Shown here: piece after piece, positions 42,539 through 50,401 of the stretch
How the letters are laid out: each line of letters starts with the position of its first letter
Position numbering within the stretch: the first letter of the stretch is position 1
DNA from: Microbacterium hydrocarbonoxydans
GTDB lineage: Bacteria > Actinomycetota > Actinomycetes > Actinomycetales > Microbacteriaceae
DNA: 64,000 nt
NCBI RefSeq assembly: GCF_023715885.1
Contig: NZ_JAMBOY010000003.1
Coordinates: forward strand, 248,001 to 312,000
Reading direction: 5' to 3'
Notes under the pieces: model-generated
Databases searched by the model: none
The model's input: the letters and a program-made list of their open reading frames with translations, nothing else
What the model was told of the DNA's origin: nothing
Program-made: the position numbers and the translations under genes

Positions 42539-43903
42539 GTGTCTGACGCGCCCCGCACCGATACCGTTCCCACCCTCTCCGCACCCGAGCGCACGGCGAC
42601 CGGCAGCATCCGCGTGCCGTCGTCGACCGGCGCCATCCGCACGCTCGGCTCGAATCCGGCAACCGCGCCGATCATGCTCCACCCCGGAGACTCGCTCTCG
42701 AACGCCCGGCGCGCGCTGTACATCGTGCTGCTGGGAGCGCTGACCGCGCTCGGCCCCTTCACGATCGACCTCTACCTGCCGGCGTTCCCGGTGCTGGAGG
42801 AGGACTTCCAGACCACGGCTGCTGCGGTGCAGCTGACCCTGACCGGCACGATGATCGGGTTCGCGCTCGGCCAGCTCGTCGTGGGTCCCCTCAGCGACAA
42901 GGTCGGCCGCCGCGTGCCGCTCATCGCCGTGACCGCGCTGCACGTGCTGGCGAGCTTCGCCGCGGCGTTCGCACCGACCCTGCCGCTGCTCGGCGCGGCC
43001 CGCGTGCTCATGGGCGTCGGCGCCGCGGCCGGCGGCGTCGTGGCCATGGCGATCGTGCGGGATCTGTTCGGCGGCCGGCGCCTCGTGGTCATGCTGTCGC
43101 GGCTTGCTCTCGTCTCGGGCGTCGCCCCCGTGGTGGCTCCGCTCATCGGCTCCTGGCTGCTGACTCTCGTGCCGTGGCAGGGCATCTTCATCGTCCTGGC
43201 GCTGTACGGCATCGTGATGCTCGTCTCGACGCTGATCTTCGTGCCCGAGACACTGCCCGTCGCCCGCCGGCAGGAGAAGGGCGGCGCGACGGTCCTGCAG
43301 CGCTACCGGTCGGTGTTCTCCGACCGCGTCTTCATCGGCGTGCTCATCATCGGCGGCATGACGTTCTCCGGGCTGTTCTCGTACCTCTCGGCATCGCCGT
43401 TCCTCTTCCAGCAGACGCACGGACTCGACGCCCAGCAGTACGGGCTCCTGTTCGCCGTGAACTCGCTCGGCGTGGTGATCGGCGTGCAGACGGCATCCCG
43501 ACTGGCGGCGCGGTTCGGCCCGCAGTGGGTCATGGCCTACTCGACGGCGGTGCTGCTGGCCGCCGGCACCGCGATCATCGTGACCGATCAGCTCGGGCTC
43601 GGCCTCTGGGGCACCGTGGTGCCGCTGTTCTTCTTCATGACGGCGTGCGGGTTCACGTTCCCGAACGTCCAGGTGCTCGCGCTCGACCGCCACGGCAAGG
43701 CCGCCGGCACTGCGGCATCCGTCATCGGCGCGACGAACTTCGGCGTCGCGGGGCTCATCTCGCCGGTCGTCGGCTGGATCTCGCAGGGAGCGGGCATCAC
43801 GGCGACGACGATGGCCTCGGTCATGGTCGGCTGTGCCGTGATCGCCATCCTGGCGCTCTGGTTCGTCGTGCGCCCCCGGAGCGTCGGGATGCTCACTCCC
43901 TGA
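42539..43903 (+). CDS. Bcr/CflA family multidrug MFS transporter
   Basis: 454 aa with 12 membrane helices after a 60-residue cytoplasmic tail. Signature PFTIDLYLPAFPVLEEDF in the first helix and GPLSDKVGRRVPL (motif A) are typical of the DHA1 Bcr/CflA group, drug:H+ antiporters. I chose GTG 42539, with GGAAAG 5 nt upstream; ATG 42488 would add 17 residues and would include the palindrome at 42497. Confidence 0.88.
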   Translation: MSDAPRTDTVPTLSAPERTATGSIRVPSSTGAIRTLGSNPATAPIMLHPGDSLSNARRALYIVLLGALTALGPFTIDLYLPAFPVLEEDFQTTAAAVQLTLTGTMIGFALGQLVVGPLSDKVGRRVPLIAVTALHVLASFAAAFAPTLPLLGAARVLMGVGAAAGGVVAMAIVRDLFGGRRLVVMLSRLALVSGVAPVVAPLIGSWLLTLVPWQGIFIVLALYGIVMLVSTLIFVPETLPVARRQEKGGATVLQRYRSVFSDRVFIGVLIIGGMTFSGLFSYLSASPFLFQQTHGLDAQQYGLLFAVNSLGVVIGVQTASRLAARFGPQWVMAYSTAVLLAAGTAIIVTDQLGLGLWGTVVPLFFFMTACGFTFPNVQVLALDRHGKAAGTAASVIGATNFGVAGLISPVVGWISQGAGITATTMASVMVGCAVIAILALWFVVRPRSVGMLTP

Positions 43904-43934
43904 TCCTTCAGCCTGCACCCGGCAGAATGGTGCG

Positions 43935-44564
43935 ATGAGATCGCGAACGTTGCTGTGGTGGGGACTGGGAACTCTCGTGGCGGCAGCGCTGCTGGGAGCG
44001 GCGATCGTCTTCGGCTACACCGAGCCGCCCGGTTTCGACCGATGGTGGAACGAGGCGATCGCTCAGCACCGCGCCGACTGGATGCTGACGGGCGCTCTCG
44101 TGCTCGACCACATCGGCGGCGGATGGGTCGCGATCCTCGTCGTCCCACTGCTCGTGATCATCGCGCTCCTGCTCGCGAGGCGCTGGCGCGGAGCGGTGTT
44201 CGCCGCGGCCGCGTTCCTGGCGAGCGCCGCGCTCGTGCAGCTCCTGAAGAACCTGTTCGGCAGGGCTCGGCCCGAGGACATGATCGTGACGAGCGACTTC
44301 GGCTCGTTCCCCTCCGGGCACACCGCCAACGCCGCCACCATCGCGCTCGTGCTCTATCTGCTCTTCCCGCGGGTGTGGGTCGCGATCGTGGGTGCCGCAT
44401 GGATCGTGGCCATGGCCGTCTCGCGCACGCTGCTCTCCGTGCACTGGGCGACCGATACGCTCGGTGGCGCGCTCGTCGGCGCGAGTGCGGTGCTGCTCAT
44501 CGCGGCCGTCCTGCTGCCGTGGGCACGCACGACCTCGAAGCGCATACCGAGGCCGATAGGCTGA
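43935..44564 (+). CDS. phosphatase PAP2 family membrane protein
   Basis: 209 aa with six hydrophobic segments. PAP2 triad: KNLFGRARP (K..R..RP), SFPSGHTAN, and SRTLLSVHWATD. Probably dephosphorylates a lipid phosphate such as undecaprenyl or phosphatidylglycerol phosphate. CAGAAT lies 6 nt before the ATG, with no Shine-Dalgarno: leaderless-type start. Confidence 0.9.
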   Translation: MRSRTLLWWGLGTLVAAALLGAAIVFGYTEPPGFDRWWNEAIAQHRADWMLTGALVLDHIGGGWVAILVVPLLVIIALLLARRWRGAVFAAAAFLASAALVQLLKNLFGRARPEDMIVTSDFGSFPSGHTANAATIALVLYLLFPRVWVAIVGAAWIVAMAVSRTLLSVHWATDTLGGALVGASAVLLIAAVLLPWARTTSKRIPRPIG

Positions 44565-44596
44565 CGATCGTCCCCCGCACTCAACGAGGAGTCGTC

Positions 44597-45199
44597 GTGC
44601 CCCGCATCCGCCCCTACCGTCCGTCCGATCGCGCAGCGATGTACGAGATCTGCCTGAAGACGGCGGATGCCGGCAAGGACGCGACCGGAATCTTCTCGGA
44701 TGACGAGCTGTGGGGCGATCTGTTCGCGGTGCCCTATGTCGAGCGGCATCCCGACCTCGCCTGGGTGGTCGAGTCGGACGACGAGCGCGTGATCGGCTAC
44801 ATCGTCGCGACCGACGACACCGATGCGTTCCAGGCGTGGTTCCGGGACGAATGGTGGCCGTCGCTCATGTCGAAGTACCCGCGCGCGGCCGAGCCCTCGA
44901 CCCGCGAGGGGAAGATGATCGAGTACGGGTATCGGCAGTCGCCCGGCACGAACGCGAACGCCGCGGAGTACCCCGCCCACCTGCACATCGATCTGCTCCC
45001 CGAGACGCAGGGCCAGGGTCTCGGGCGACGCCTCATCGAGACGCTCTTCGCGGAGCTCACGCGGCGCGGTGTTCCCGCGCTGCACCTCGGGATGGACCCC
45101 GCGAACACAGGCGCGGCGGCCTTCTATGAGCGACTGGGCATGACGCCGCTGCCCGCTGAGCCGGGCGGACAGGTGTACGGAGTGCGATTCGCGCGATAG
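44597..45199 (+). CDS. GNAT family N-acetyltransferase
   Basis: 200 aa. Acetyl-CoA-binding motif QGQGLGRRLIETLF (about 146-159) and GMDPANTGAAAFYERLGM at the end. Start GTG 44597 follows ACGAGGAG. Substrate unknown; a long insertion (residues 75-125) with DEWWPSLMSKYPRA matches GNAT proteins of the O-GlcNAcase C-terminal-like group. Confidence 0.87.
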   Translation: MPRIRPYRPSDRAAMYEICLKTADAGKDATGIFSDDELWGDLFAVPYVERHPDLAWVVESDDERVIGYIVATDDTDAFQAWFRDEWWPSLMSKYPRAAEPSTREGKMIEYGYRQSPGTNANAAEYPAHLHIDLLPETQGQGLGRRLIETLFAELTRRGVPALHLGMDPANTGAAAFYERLGMTPLPAEPGGQVYGVRFAR

Positions 45200-45230
45200 T
45201 CGCACCGCGTCGCCGAGGCCGAGGACTGAG

Positions 45231-45269
45231 ACGACCGAGGGGCCCCACTTCGTGGAGCCCCTCGGTCGT
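45231..45269. terminator. long hairpin between GNAT gene and tRNA-Ser
   Basis: 13-bp perfect stem ACGACCGAGGGGC/GCCCCTCGGTCGT extended by CCAC/GTGG with a TTC loop. It adjoins the 3' end of tRNA-Ser (minus strand) and follows the GNAT gene by 31 nt (plus strand). Probably a bidirectional terminator; no strong U-run. Confidence 0.65.
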
Positions 45270-45270
45270 C

Positions 45271-45358
45271 TGGCGGTGACGGCGGGATTCGAACCCGCGG
45301 TTGCTTGCACAACACACGCTTTCCAAGCGTGCTCCTTCGGCCGCTCGGACACGTCACC
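45271..45358 (-). tRNA. tRNA-Ser (anticodon GGA)
   Basis: 88 nt with encoded 3' CCA (45273-45271). Acceptor stem GGTGACG/CGTCACC, long class-II variable arm, T arm GGTTCGAATCC and anticodon GGA read from 45324 to 45322 in the loop CTTGGAAAG. Confidence 0.96.
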
Positions 45359-45467
45359 AGGAAACAACCTCCTCAGTCTATCCGATCGGTCGAGGGGCGC
45401 ATGACCAGCCCCACTTCGCGGTCGGGCATCACGTTCTCGTGGGATTTCTCGACCCGAGTGAAAAATA

Positions 45468-45496
45468 TTGATACACGAATGAGGTGTGTATAGCTT
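45468..45496 (+). promoter_or_regulatory. promoter and operator-like dyad of the daptide operon
   Basis: TTGATA at 45468-45473 is the -35; TATAGC (45489-45494) or TAGCTT (45491-45496) is the -10, spacing 15 or 17. Between and over them lies ATACAC-N9-GTGTAT (45471-45476 and 45486-45491), an inverted repeat suitable for a repressor. The area (AAAAATATTGATACACGAAT) is strikingly AT-rich for this genome. The first gene starts 3-5 nt downstream of the -10, suggesting a leaderless or near-leaderless mRNA. Confidence 0.55.
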
Positions 45497-45499
45497 CAG

Positions 45500-46555
45500 A
45501 TGAAGACGCACAGGCGTCGCAGAGCATCGGGGGCTGGGGTGGCTGAATCTGAGGTCGTCGGGGCGCGCGCGCTCCGCGAGTTCGTCACGGGGGAGCGGAA
45601 CACCTACCGGCGGGTGTTCCTGGTCGATGCCGATGCGCCGATGACAGCCGTCCTCGATGCGGCGGGCGCTCAGGATGCCGTGCTCCTGCCCGAGGGTGAG
45701 GAGCTCCCCGCGGCGACCGCCGCGCTCTTCCGCTACAGAGGCCGCCTCGCGGAGAGCGGCGATGAGATGCTCCTCGGAGAGACCGCCGTCGAGCTCCAGG
45801 ACTACGTCGCGGCAGCCTTCGTCCAGCTCGTCGGTCCCACCGTGGTCGCCGTGCTCGACACGCCGGGATGGAAGGCCTTCCTCGACGATGTGCACCTCGC
45901 CCGTCGCACGGGTGTCTTCCCGTCGGCGCTCCTCGACCCGCGGGTGGTCCTCGCCGAGCGTTCAGCACTCGAAAGCCCTCGCGCGATCGACATCCCGAAT
46001 GCGATCAGGGTGCATGCCGACGGCGCATTCACCGTCGGCATGAGGGGCGAGGTCGTCGGCCACGTCATGGACACGCCGGAGCGGCTCGCGGAACCCGTCG
46101 CGCGAGGAGCGAGGCTCGGCGGCGCGCCATCCATCGACGAGCTGACCGCCTCGGATCCCGGACGTGACGCGACGGTGCGCTACCTGCGGGCCATCGACCT
46201 CCTCAGGATGCTCCGGAACGCGAACGGCGTACGGGTCGCCGGGTTCGGCTGGTCGCTGATCGACGACGACGGAGCGGACGCCGAGCCGCTGGCCTCGGAT
46301 CCCTTCCTCCTCGACGCCGCCGAAGGCTTCGTGCTGGCCGACGTCGATTCCCGCCGCCGACGAGCCCTCTCGCTGCTGACCGCCGTCGTCGTGGAAGCGA
46401 CGCAGACGTCGAGCGGGCCGGAACTCGCCGTCGAGCGGATCGCCCGGCGCCTCGCGGTCCCGGCGTCGGATGCCGGTCGACTCTGCGAGGACGCCATCGG
46501 AGCGCTGGGTATCTCCTTCGGTGTCTCGACAGCGGGAGCGGAGGCGGCACGGTGA
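45500..46555 (+). CDS. mpaB: daptide biosynthesis RiPP recognition protein
   Basis: 351 aa, first gene of the daptide operon. Apart from its family it has no enzyme motif: an N-terminal basic stretch (KTHRRRR), a central region with LLRMLRNANGVRVAGFGWSL and a C-terminal helical part. In daptide clusters this position holds the RRE-containing protein that binds the leader peptides and presents them to the tailoring enzymes. Start ATG 45500; GTG 45539 is an alternative. The stop overlaps the aminotransferase start, so the genes are coupled. Confidence 0.8.
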   Translation: MKTHRRRRASGAGVAESEVVGARALREFVTGERNTYRRVFLVDADAPMTAVLDAAGAQDAVLLPEGEELPAATAALFRYRGRLAESGDEMLLGETAVELQDYVAAAFVQLVGPTVVAVLDTPGWKAFLDDVHLARRTGVFPSALLDPRVVLAERSALESPRAIDIPNAIRVHADGAFTVGMRGEVVGHVMDTPERLAEPVARGARLGGAPSIDELTASDPGRDATVRYLRAIDLLRMLRNANGVRVAGFGWSLIDDDGADAEPLASDPFLLDAAEGFVLADVDSRRRRALSLLTAVVVEATQTSSGPELAVERIARRLAVPASDAGRLCEDAIGALGISFGVSTAGAEAAR

Positions 46556-47847
46556 TGACCTCACCGCACGCAGTGACCACCCGCAGCGCACTGACCTCAC
46601 CGCACGCACTGTGGCCGGCGATGCTTCCGGCCGACACCGTCTTCACCCCGGCGCAGACTGCGATCAGCGCAGACGGCAACCGCATCCGCTACGCCGACGG
46701 ATCCTCGCGGCTGTGCGCGACGAGCGGGCTGTGGAACGTCCCGCTCGGATTCGGGAATCCGGCCGTATCGGAGGCCGTCGCCAGAGCAACGCGTGATGCG
46801 TCGTACCTGACCCTGTTCCGATCCCCGAACCGGTACGCGCAGATCGCGGCGGAGAGACTGCTCGAGATCGCCGGCCCGACGCGATACAGCCGCGTGATCT
46901 TCTCCACCTCGGGCGGGGCGGCCAACGACGCGGGGATGAAACTCGCGCGACAGTACTGGTCACACCGAGGGGCCGCCTCCCGCTCGCTCGTCGTCGGGCT
47001 GAGAGGCAGTTATCACGGCACGATGTACGGCAGCCACGCGCTCAGCGGCGACGACCTTCTGCAGGAGGCGTACGGCGTCGATCGACGCTCGGTCAGGCAT
47101 GTGGCGCACGACGACGGAGAAGAACTCGACACCCTTCTGCGTCGTGAGGGATCGCGAGTCGCAGCGGTGGTCGTCGAGCCGGTTCTGGGCAGCGGAGCCC
47201 GCCCACTGACCGATTCCTTCGTCACGCGCCTTCTCGCGCTGCGGGAGGAGTACGGATTCCTCGTCGTCGCGGACGAGGTGGCGACCGGATTCGGCCGCAC
47301 GGGGCTGATGTTCGCGAGTGATGGATGGCCGGCCGCGCCCGATGTCCTGATCGTCTCCAAAGCACTGACCAACGGCGCGATGGGCGCCGCGGCCGTGCTC
47401 GTCGGACCGCGCGTCGCGTCGGAGTTCGTCCGCGGGGGGTGGACGTTCGTGCACGGAGAGACGCAGGCGGGGACACCGGCGTGCGCGGCCGCGATCCTCG
47501 CGGTCATCGACGAACTCGAGCGCATCGACGTGATCGAATCAGTGCGCGCGCTCGCCGAGGACCTCGCCGGCGTCGCCGACTCGATGAGGGCGGATGGGCT
47601 GTTCACCCGGGTCACCGGGAAGGGATGCTTTCTCGGACTGGACCTCCGCACGGACGACGGCGGTGCGCTGTCCGGGCGGCAGGTCCTCCAGGTCGTCGCC
47701 GCCATCGCCGATCAGGGCGTGCTGGTGCAGCCGGGCCCGAGCGGGATCGGGCTGATTCCCGCCTACGGATTCGATGCGGCCGACCTCCTCGAGATGGATG
47801 CCGGAGTGCGGGCGGGGCTGGCGCAGGCGCGGAGCGCGTGGACATGA
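46552..47847 (+). CDS. mpaC: daptide-type RiPP aminotransferase (class III PLP)
   Basis: 431 aa. Class-III fold: FSTSGGAANDAGMKLARQYW (PLP phosphate loop), RGSYHGTMYG, D241-E in VVADEVATGFGRTG and Schiff-base K270 in VLIVSKALTNGAMG. In daptide assembly it transaminates the C-terminal ketone produced from Thr to a primary amine. GTG 46552 follows GGAGG by 7 nt; ATG 46555 is next in frame. GTGATGA overlap with mpaB and ATGA overlap with the dehydrogenase gene. Confidence 0.88.
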   Translation: MMTSPHAVTTRSALTSPHALWPAMLPADTVFTPAQTAISADGNRIRYADGSSRLCATSGLWNVPLGFGNPAVSEAVARATRDASYLTLFRSPNRYAQIAAERLLEIAGPTRYSRVIFSTSGGAANDAGMKLARQYWSHRGAASRSLVVGLRGSYHGTMYGSHALSGDDLLQEAYGVDRRSVRHVAHDDGEELDTLLRREGSRVAAVVVEPVLGSGARPLTDSFVTRLLALREEYGFLVVADEVATGFGRTGLMFASDGWPAAPDVLIVSKALTNGAMGAAAVLVGPRVASEFVRGGWTFVHGETQAGTPACAAAILAVIDELERIDVIESVRALAEDLAGVADSMRADGLFTRVTGKGCFLGLDLRTDDGGALSGRQVLQVVAAIADQGVLVQPGPSGIGLIPAYGFDAADLLEMDAGVRAGLAQARSAWT

Positions 47848-49076
47848 CGGGCGCGTTCACCGCCCGCGTTCCCACGCTGTGGCACGGCAGAGGCGTCGCG
47901 CAGACGATGACCGCACGACTGACCGCGCATCGGGCGACGATCGTCGTCGCCGACGCGGCCGTGCGCGCTCCGTTTCTGCCAGCTCGTCCGAGAGGCGTCG
48001 CCGAGCTCGACGCCGCAACAGTGCGCGCCGAGACGATCCGCGACATCGCCGAGCTGATCGCGCGCGAGCGCCCCGAGGTCGTCCTCGCTGTGGGCGGCGG
48101 AACCGTTCTCGACACGGCGAAGATCGCCGCGCTCGCACTCGCCCCCGATCGATCCCTGCAGTTCGTGCTCGAACGCGCGCAGAGCGAGGCGCTCGTCTAT
48201 CTGCCCGAGGCGCCTCCGCCCGTCGATCTCGTCACCGTGCCGACGACGCTCGGCACCTCGTCCGAGACCAACGGCGTCGCCATCCTGACGAACACTCGTG
48301 GTCACAGGCTCGTCCTCGGGCGCGCGCTGAGACCGCGGCACGCTCTCCTGGACCCGGAGAATCTCCTGTCGCTGAGCGAAGCACACGTGCGTGAAGGGGC
48401 GCTCGAAGCATTCCTCCGGCTCGCCGGGGCATCGACCGGTCCGACCCGAAGCGCTCGCGCGCACGGCGACGCCGTGGCACTCGGCAGAGCCATCCTCGAG
48501 ACCGCTGACGGGCGAGTGGACTCCGGAGACGTGCGTCTGCGACTCGGCCGTCTGAGCGCGGCGACCCAGCGCAGCGCGGCGCTGCGCGGACCGGATCCGT
48601 ACGCCCCTCGCCACTGGTACGTCGCCAACGAGGTCGCCTTCCACCTCGGCGTGCGCAAGATGAGCGCGACCGCAGCGATCATCGCCTCGGTGTGGCAGCG
48701 GATCTGCGACCGGGACTCCCGGTGGGGCGACCGTGCGAGCCTGGAGGGATTCTGGGCCTGCGCATCCCCGCGGCTCCGCCTTCCGCCGGACCCTGCGCGC
48801 GGCATCGCCGAGCTCGTGGACCGGTGGGGCATCGCCCGGCCGCCGACACCGAGCAGTCGTGACATCGATCGCATCGCTGTCGCGATCGAGAACGCCTGGG
48901 GAGCTCGACGACCGATGCTGCCCGGCCTCGTCGGATCGGACTTCCGAGATGTGCTCCGCGCCTCCGCATGGAGCGACCGGAGGGGCGTCTCGCACGGCGT
49001 CCCCACACCGCGGGAAGGGGGTGAACGACATGGACCGCGACACCGACTCGCGTCTCCGATTCGAGGAGCTCGATGA
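47844..49076 (+). CDS. mpaD: daptide-type RiPP dehydrogenase (Fe-ADH superfamily)
   Basis: 410 aa. NAD-binding GGGTVLDTAKIAALAL (about residues 82-97) and TVPTTLGTSSETNGVA are Fe-ADH features. The usual metal-ligand motifs are not visible: the DxxxH region reads REGALEAFLRLAG, and the second His site reads FHLGVRKMSATAA. In daptides this enzyme oxidises and decarboxylates the C-terminal Thr to a ketone. The last 47 nt overlap the first precursor gene, which suggests tight co-evolution of the end of this gene. Confidence 0.85.
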   Translation: MTGAFTARVPTLWHGRGVAQTMTARLTAHRATIVVADAAVRAPFLPARPRGVAELDAATVRAETIRDIAELIARERPEVVLAVGGGTVLDTAKIAALALAPDRSLQFVLERAQSEALVYLPEAPPPVDLVTVPTTLGTSSETNGVAILTNTRGHRLVLGRALRPRHALLDPENLLSLSEAHVREGALEAFLRLAGASTGPTRSARAHGDAVALGRAILETADGRVDSGDVRLRLGRLSAATQRSAALRGPDPYAPRHWYVANEVAFHLGVRKMSATAAIIASVWQRICDRDSRWGDRASLEGFWACASPRLRLPPDPARGIAELVDRWGIARPPTPSSRDIDRIAVAIENAWGARRPMLPGLVGSDFRDVLRASAWSDRRGVSHGVPTPREGGERHGPRHRLASPIRGAR

Positions 49077-49164
49077 GATGGAGGCCCCCAGCTGGGAGAG
49101 CTTCTATCAGGGCGTGGGCAGCGCGCTGATTCTCATCGGCATCGGCGCAGCCGCCGCCACCTGA
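49030..49164 (+). CDS. mpaA1: daptide precursor peptide 1
   Basis: 44 aa. Acidic leader with LRFEELDEMEAP, then a hydrophobic core ending GIGAAAAT. The C-terminal Thr is the residue converted to the dimethylated diamine terminus. ATG 49030 with GGGGGTGAACGAC ahead; it overlaps the dehydrogenase gene by 47 nt in another frame. The leader motif L-x-F-x-E-L-(E/D)-x-(M/I)-(D/E)-A-P is shared by the three precursors. Confidence 0.9.
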   Translation: MDRDTDSRLRFEELDEMEAPSWESFYQGVGSALILIGIGAAAAT

Positions 49165-49207
49165 GCGACACCCGCCCCGGAACCGGAAAACGAAAGAAAG
49201 GACGCAG

Positions 49208-49333
49208 ATGAGCACTGCGACGCCCGCACTCGAGTTCATCGAACTCGAAGCGATGGACGCTCCCGACGACGCCCTCGACTGGACTCGAGGCTTCGCCGTG
49301 GGAGTGATCATCGGGATCCTCGCGCTCACCTAG
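49208..49333 (+). CDS. mpaA2: daptide precursor peptide 2
   Basis: 41 aa. Leader motif LEFIELEAMDAP then a core starting DDALDW and ending GILALT with a C-terminal Thr. AAAGGACGCAG precedes the ATG. The core is more polar at its start than those of its two paralogues, so product 2 should differ in charge. No database is needed to see the shared leader and Thr end. Confidence 0.9.
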   Translation: MSTATPALEFIELEAMDAPDDALDWTRGFAVGVIIGILALT

Positions 49334-49369
49334 AGGGCTCCCTCTCGATACCCGCGAAGGAGGTGAGAC

Positions 49370-49489
49370 GTGCACAAGGAATCGCTGGAGTTCGTGGAAC
49401 TCGAACAGATCGATGCGCCGCTGGAGTGGTGGGAACACGCCGGTTACATCATCGCCATCATCGGCGGTGCAGCAGCGATCGCGACCTGA
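49370..49489 (+). CDS. mpaA3: daptide precursor peptide 3
   Basis: 39 aa from GTG 49370 with the strongest Shine-Dalgarno of the cluster (AAGGAGGTGA). Leader LEFVELEQIDAP, core LEWWEHAGYI and end GAAAIAT with the invariant C-terminal Thr. The Trp-Trp pair is unique to this copy. Followed by a perfect hairpin at 49507-49539. Confidence 0.9.
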   Translation: MHKESLEFVELEQIDAPLEWWEHAGYIIAIIGGAAAIAT

Positions 49490-49506
49490 TCGGTCACGAC
49501 TCCGAC

Positions 49507-49539
49507 GGGATGCGGGTGGTCATGCTCCGCCCGCATCCC
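49507..49539 (+). other. intercistronic hairpin after daptide precursors
   Basis: GGGATGCGGG (49507-49516) and CCCGCATCCC (49530-49539) form a perfect 10-bp stem with a 13-nt loop, 18 nt after the third precursor. There is no U-run. It may stabilise a 3' end of precursor mRNA or attenuate read-through to the methyltransferase and export genes. Confidence 0.6.
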
Positions 49540-49579
49540 ACATCCCAGATGACAGACCCTCAGGAAAGGAGACGAGTCG

Positions 49580-50401
49580 ATGGAGGATCTCATCACAGAC
49601 TCCGTCCGCGCGCGGCTCGCTCTCGCGCGGGCGGACGCGAGAGAGCTCGACCTGTACTCGGGGGCCGGCACCGACTTCTACCAGCGGCTGGTGGGCGCTG
49701 ACCGCGCGGAGATCCGGGAGGTGATGGCTCTCGCACGCCGCACCGGGGGACCGATCCTCGACATCGCGGCTGGCAGCGGCCGCTTGACGATCCCGCTGGT
49801 GCGATCCGGATACCGGGTGACGGCCGTCGATCTCTCCCACGACATGCTCTCCCACCTGCGGCGGGCGCTGCCCGATCACCCGGCGCTGCACTGCGTCGTC
49901 GCCGACATGCGGGACCTTCGACTGGCGCAGGGATATGCGCTCGCCGTGCTCGGAGCCACCTCCATCACGCTGCTCGACGGCGAAGGGAGGTCGCGCCTGT
50001 ACCGGAGTGTGCGCCGGCACCTGACGTCTGACGGCGTCTTCGCCCTGACCGTCGCCGCGGGCACGTCGGCGGCGACACTCTCCGTACCGCAGGAGCACGA
50101 GATCACGGTCCCAGGACCGGAAGGGGACGAGACCTATCTCTTCGCCCAGCAGGTCGACGCAGACGGGGCGAGCCGCGTGGTCAACTGGCTGCGTCCCGCC
50201 GATCTGCGACGTGGCGGCGAGGTCACGGTCCTCACGAGTCGGCTGCGAGTGCTCGATCGCGAGCAGCTCGCGGCGGAGCTCGTGGCATCCGGGTTCGCCC
50301 CGCCCCGTATCTCGGCGGTCCGCACGCAGGACGGACAGCACATCGAGCTTCTCGAGACGACCGCGATCGCACCTCTCAGAGCGGCGGAGAGTGATGTCTA
50401 G
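49580..50401 (+). CDS. mpaM: daptide-type RiPP methyltransferase
   Basis: 273 aa, class-I SAM methyltransferase. Motif I LDIAAGSGRLTIPLV (about 60-74), acidic D83 in TAVDLSHDM, then VVADMRDLRL. In daptides it N,N-dimethylates the amine installed at the C-terminus. ATG 49580 after AGGAAAGGAGACGAG. It overlaps the protease gene by 8 nt. Confidence 0.88.
   Translation: MEDLITDSVRARLALARADARELDLYSGAGTDFYQRLVGADRAEIREVMALARRTGGPILDIAAGSGRLTIPLVRSGYRVTAVDLSHDMLSHLRRALPDHPALHCVVADMRDLRLAQGYALAVLGATSITLLDGEGRSRLYRSVRRHLTSDGVFALTVAAGTSAATLSVPQEHEITVPGPEGDETYLFAQQVDADGASRVVNWLRPADLRRGGEVTVLTSRLRVLDREQLAAELVASGFAPPRISAVRTQDGQHIELLETTAIAPLRAAESDV

Noticed and set aside
42484..42545. 20-codon ORF (ATG 42484) before the MFS gene as an upstream peptide
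   Set aside because: No Shine-Dalgarno and no conserved feature; the MFS start itself is uncertain in this area.
41270..43918. 882-aa ORF on the minus strand over metB and the MFS gene
   Set aside because: Antisense shadow with no recognisable domain; the plus-strand enzymes are certain.
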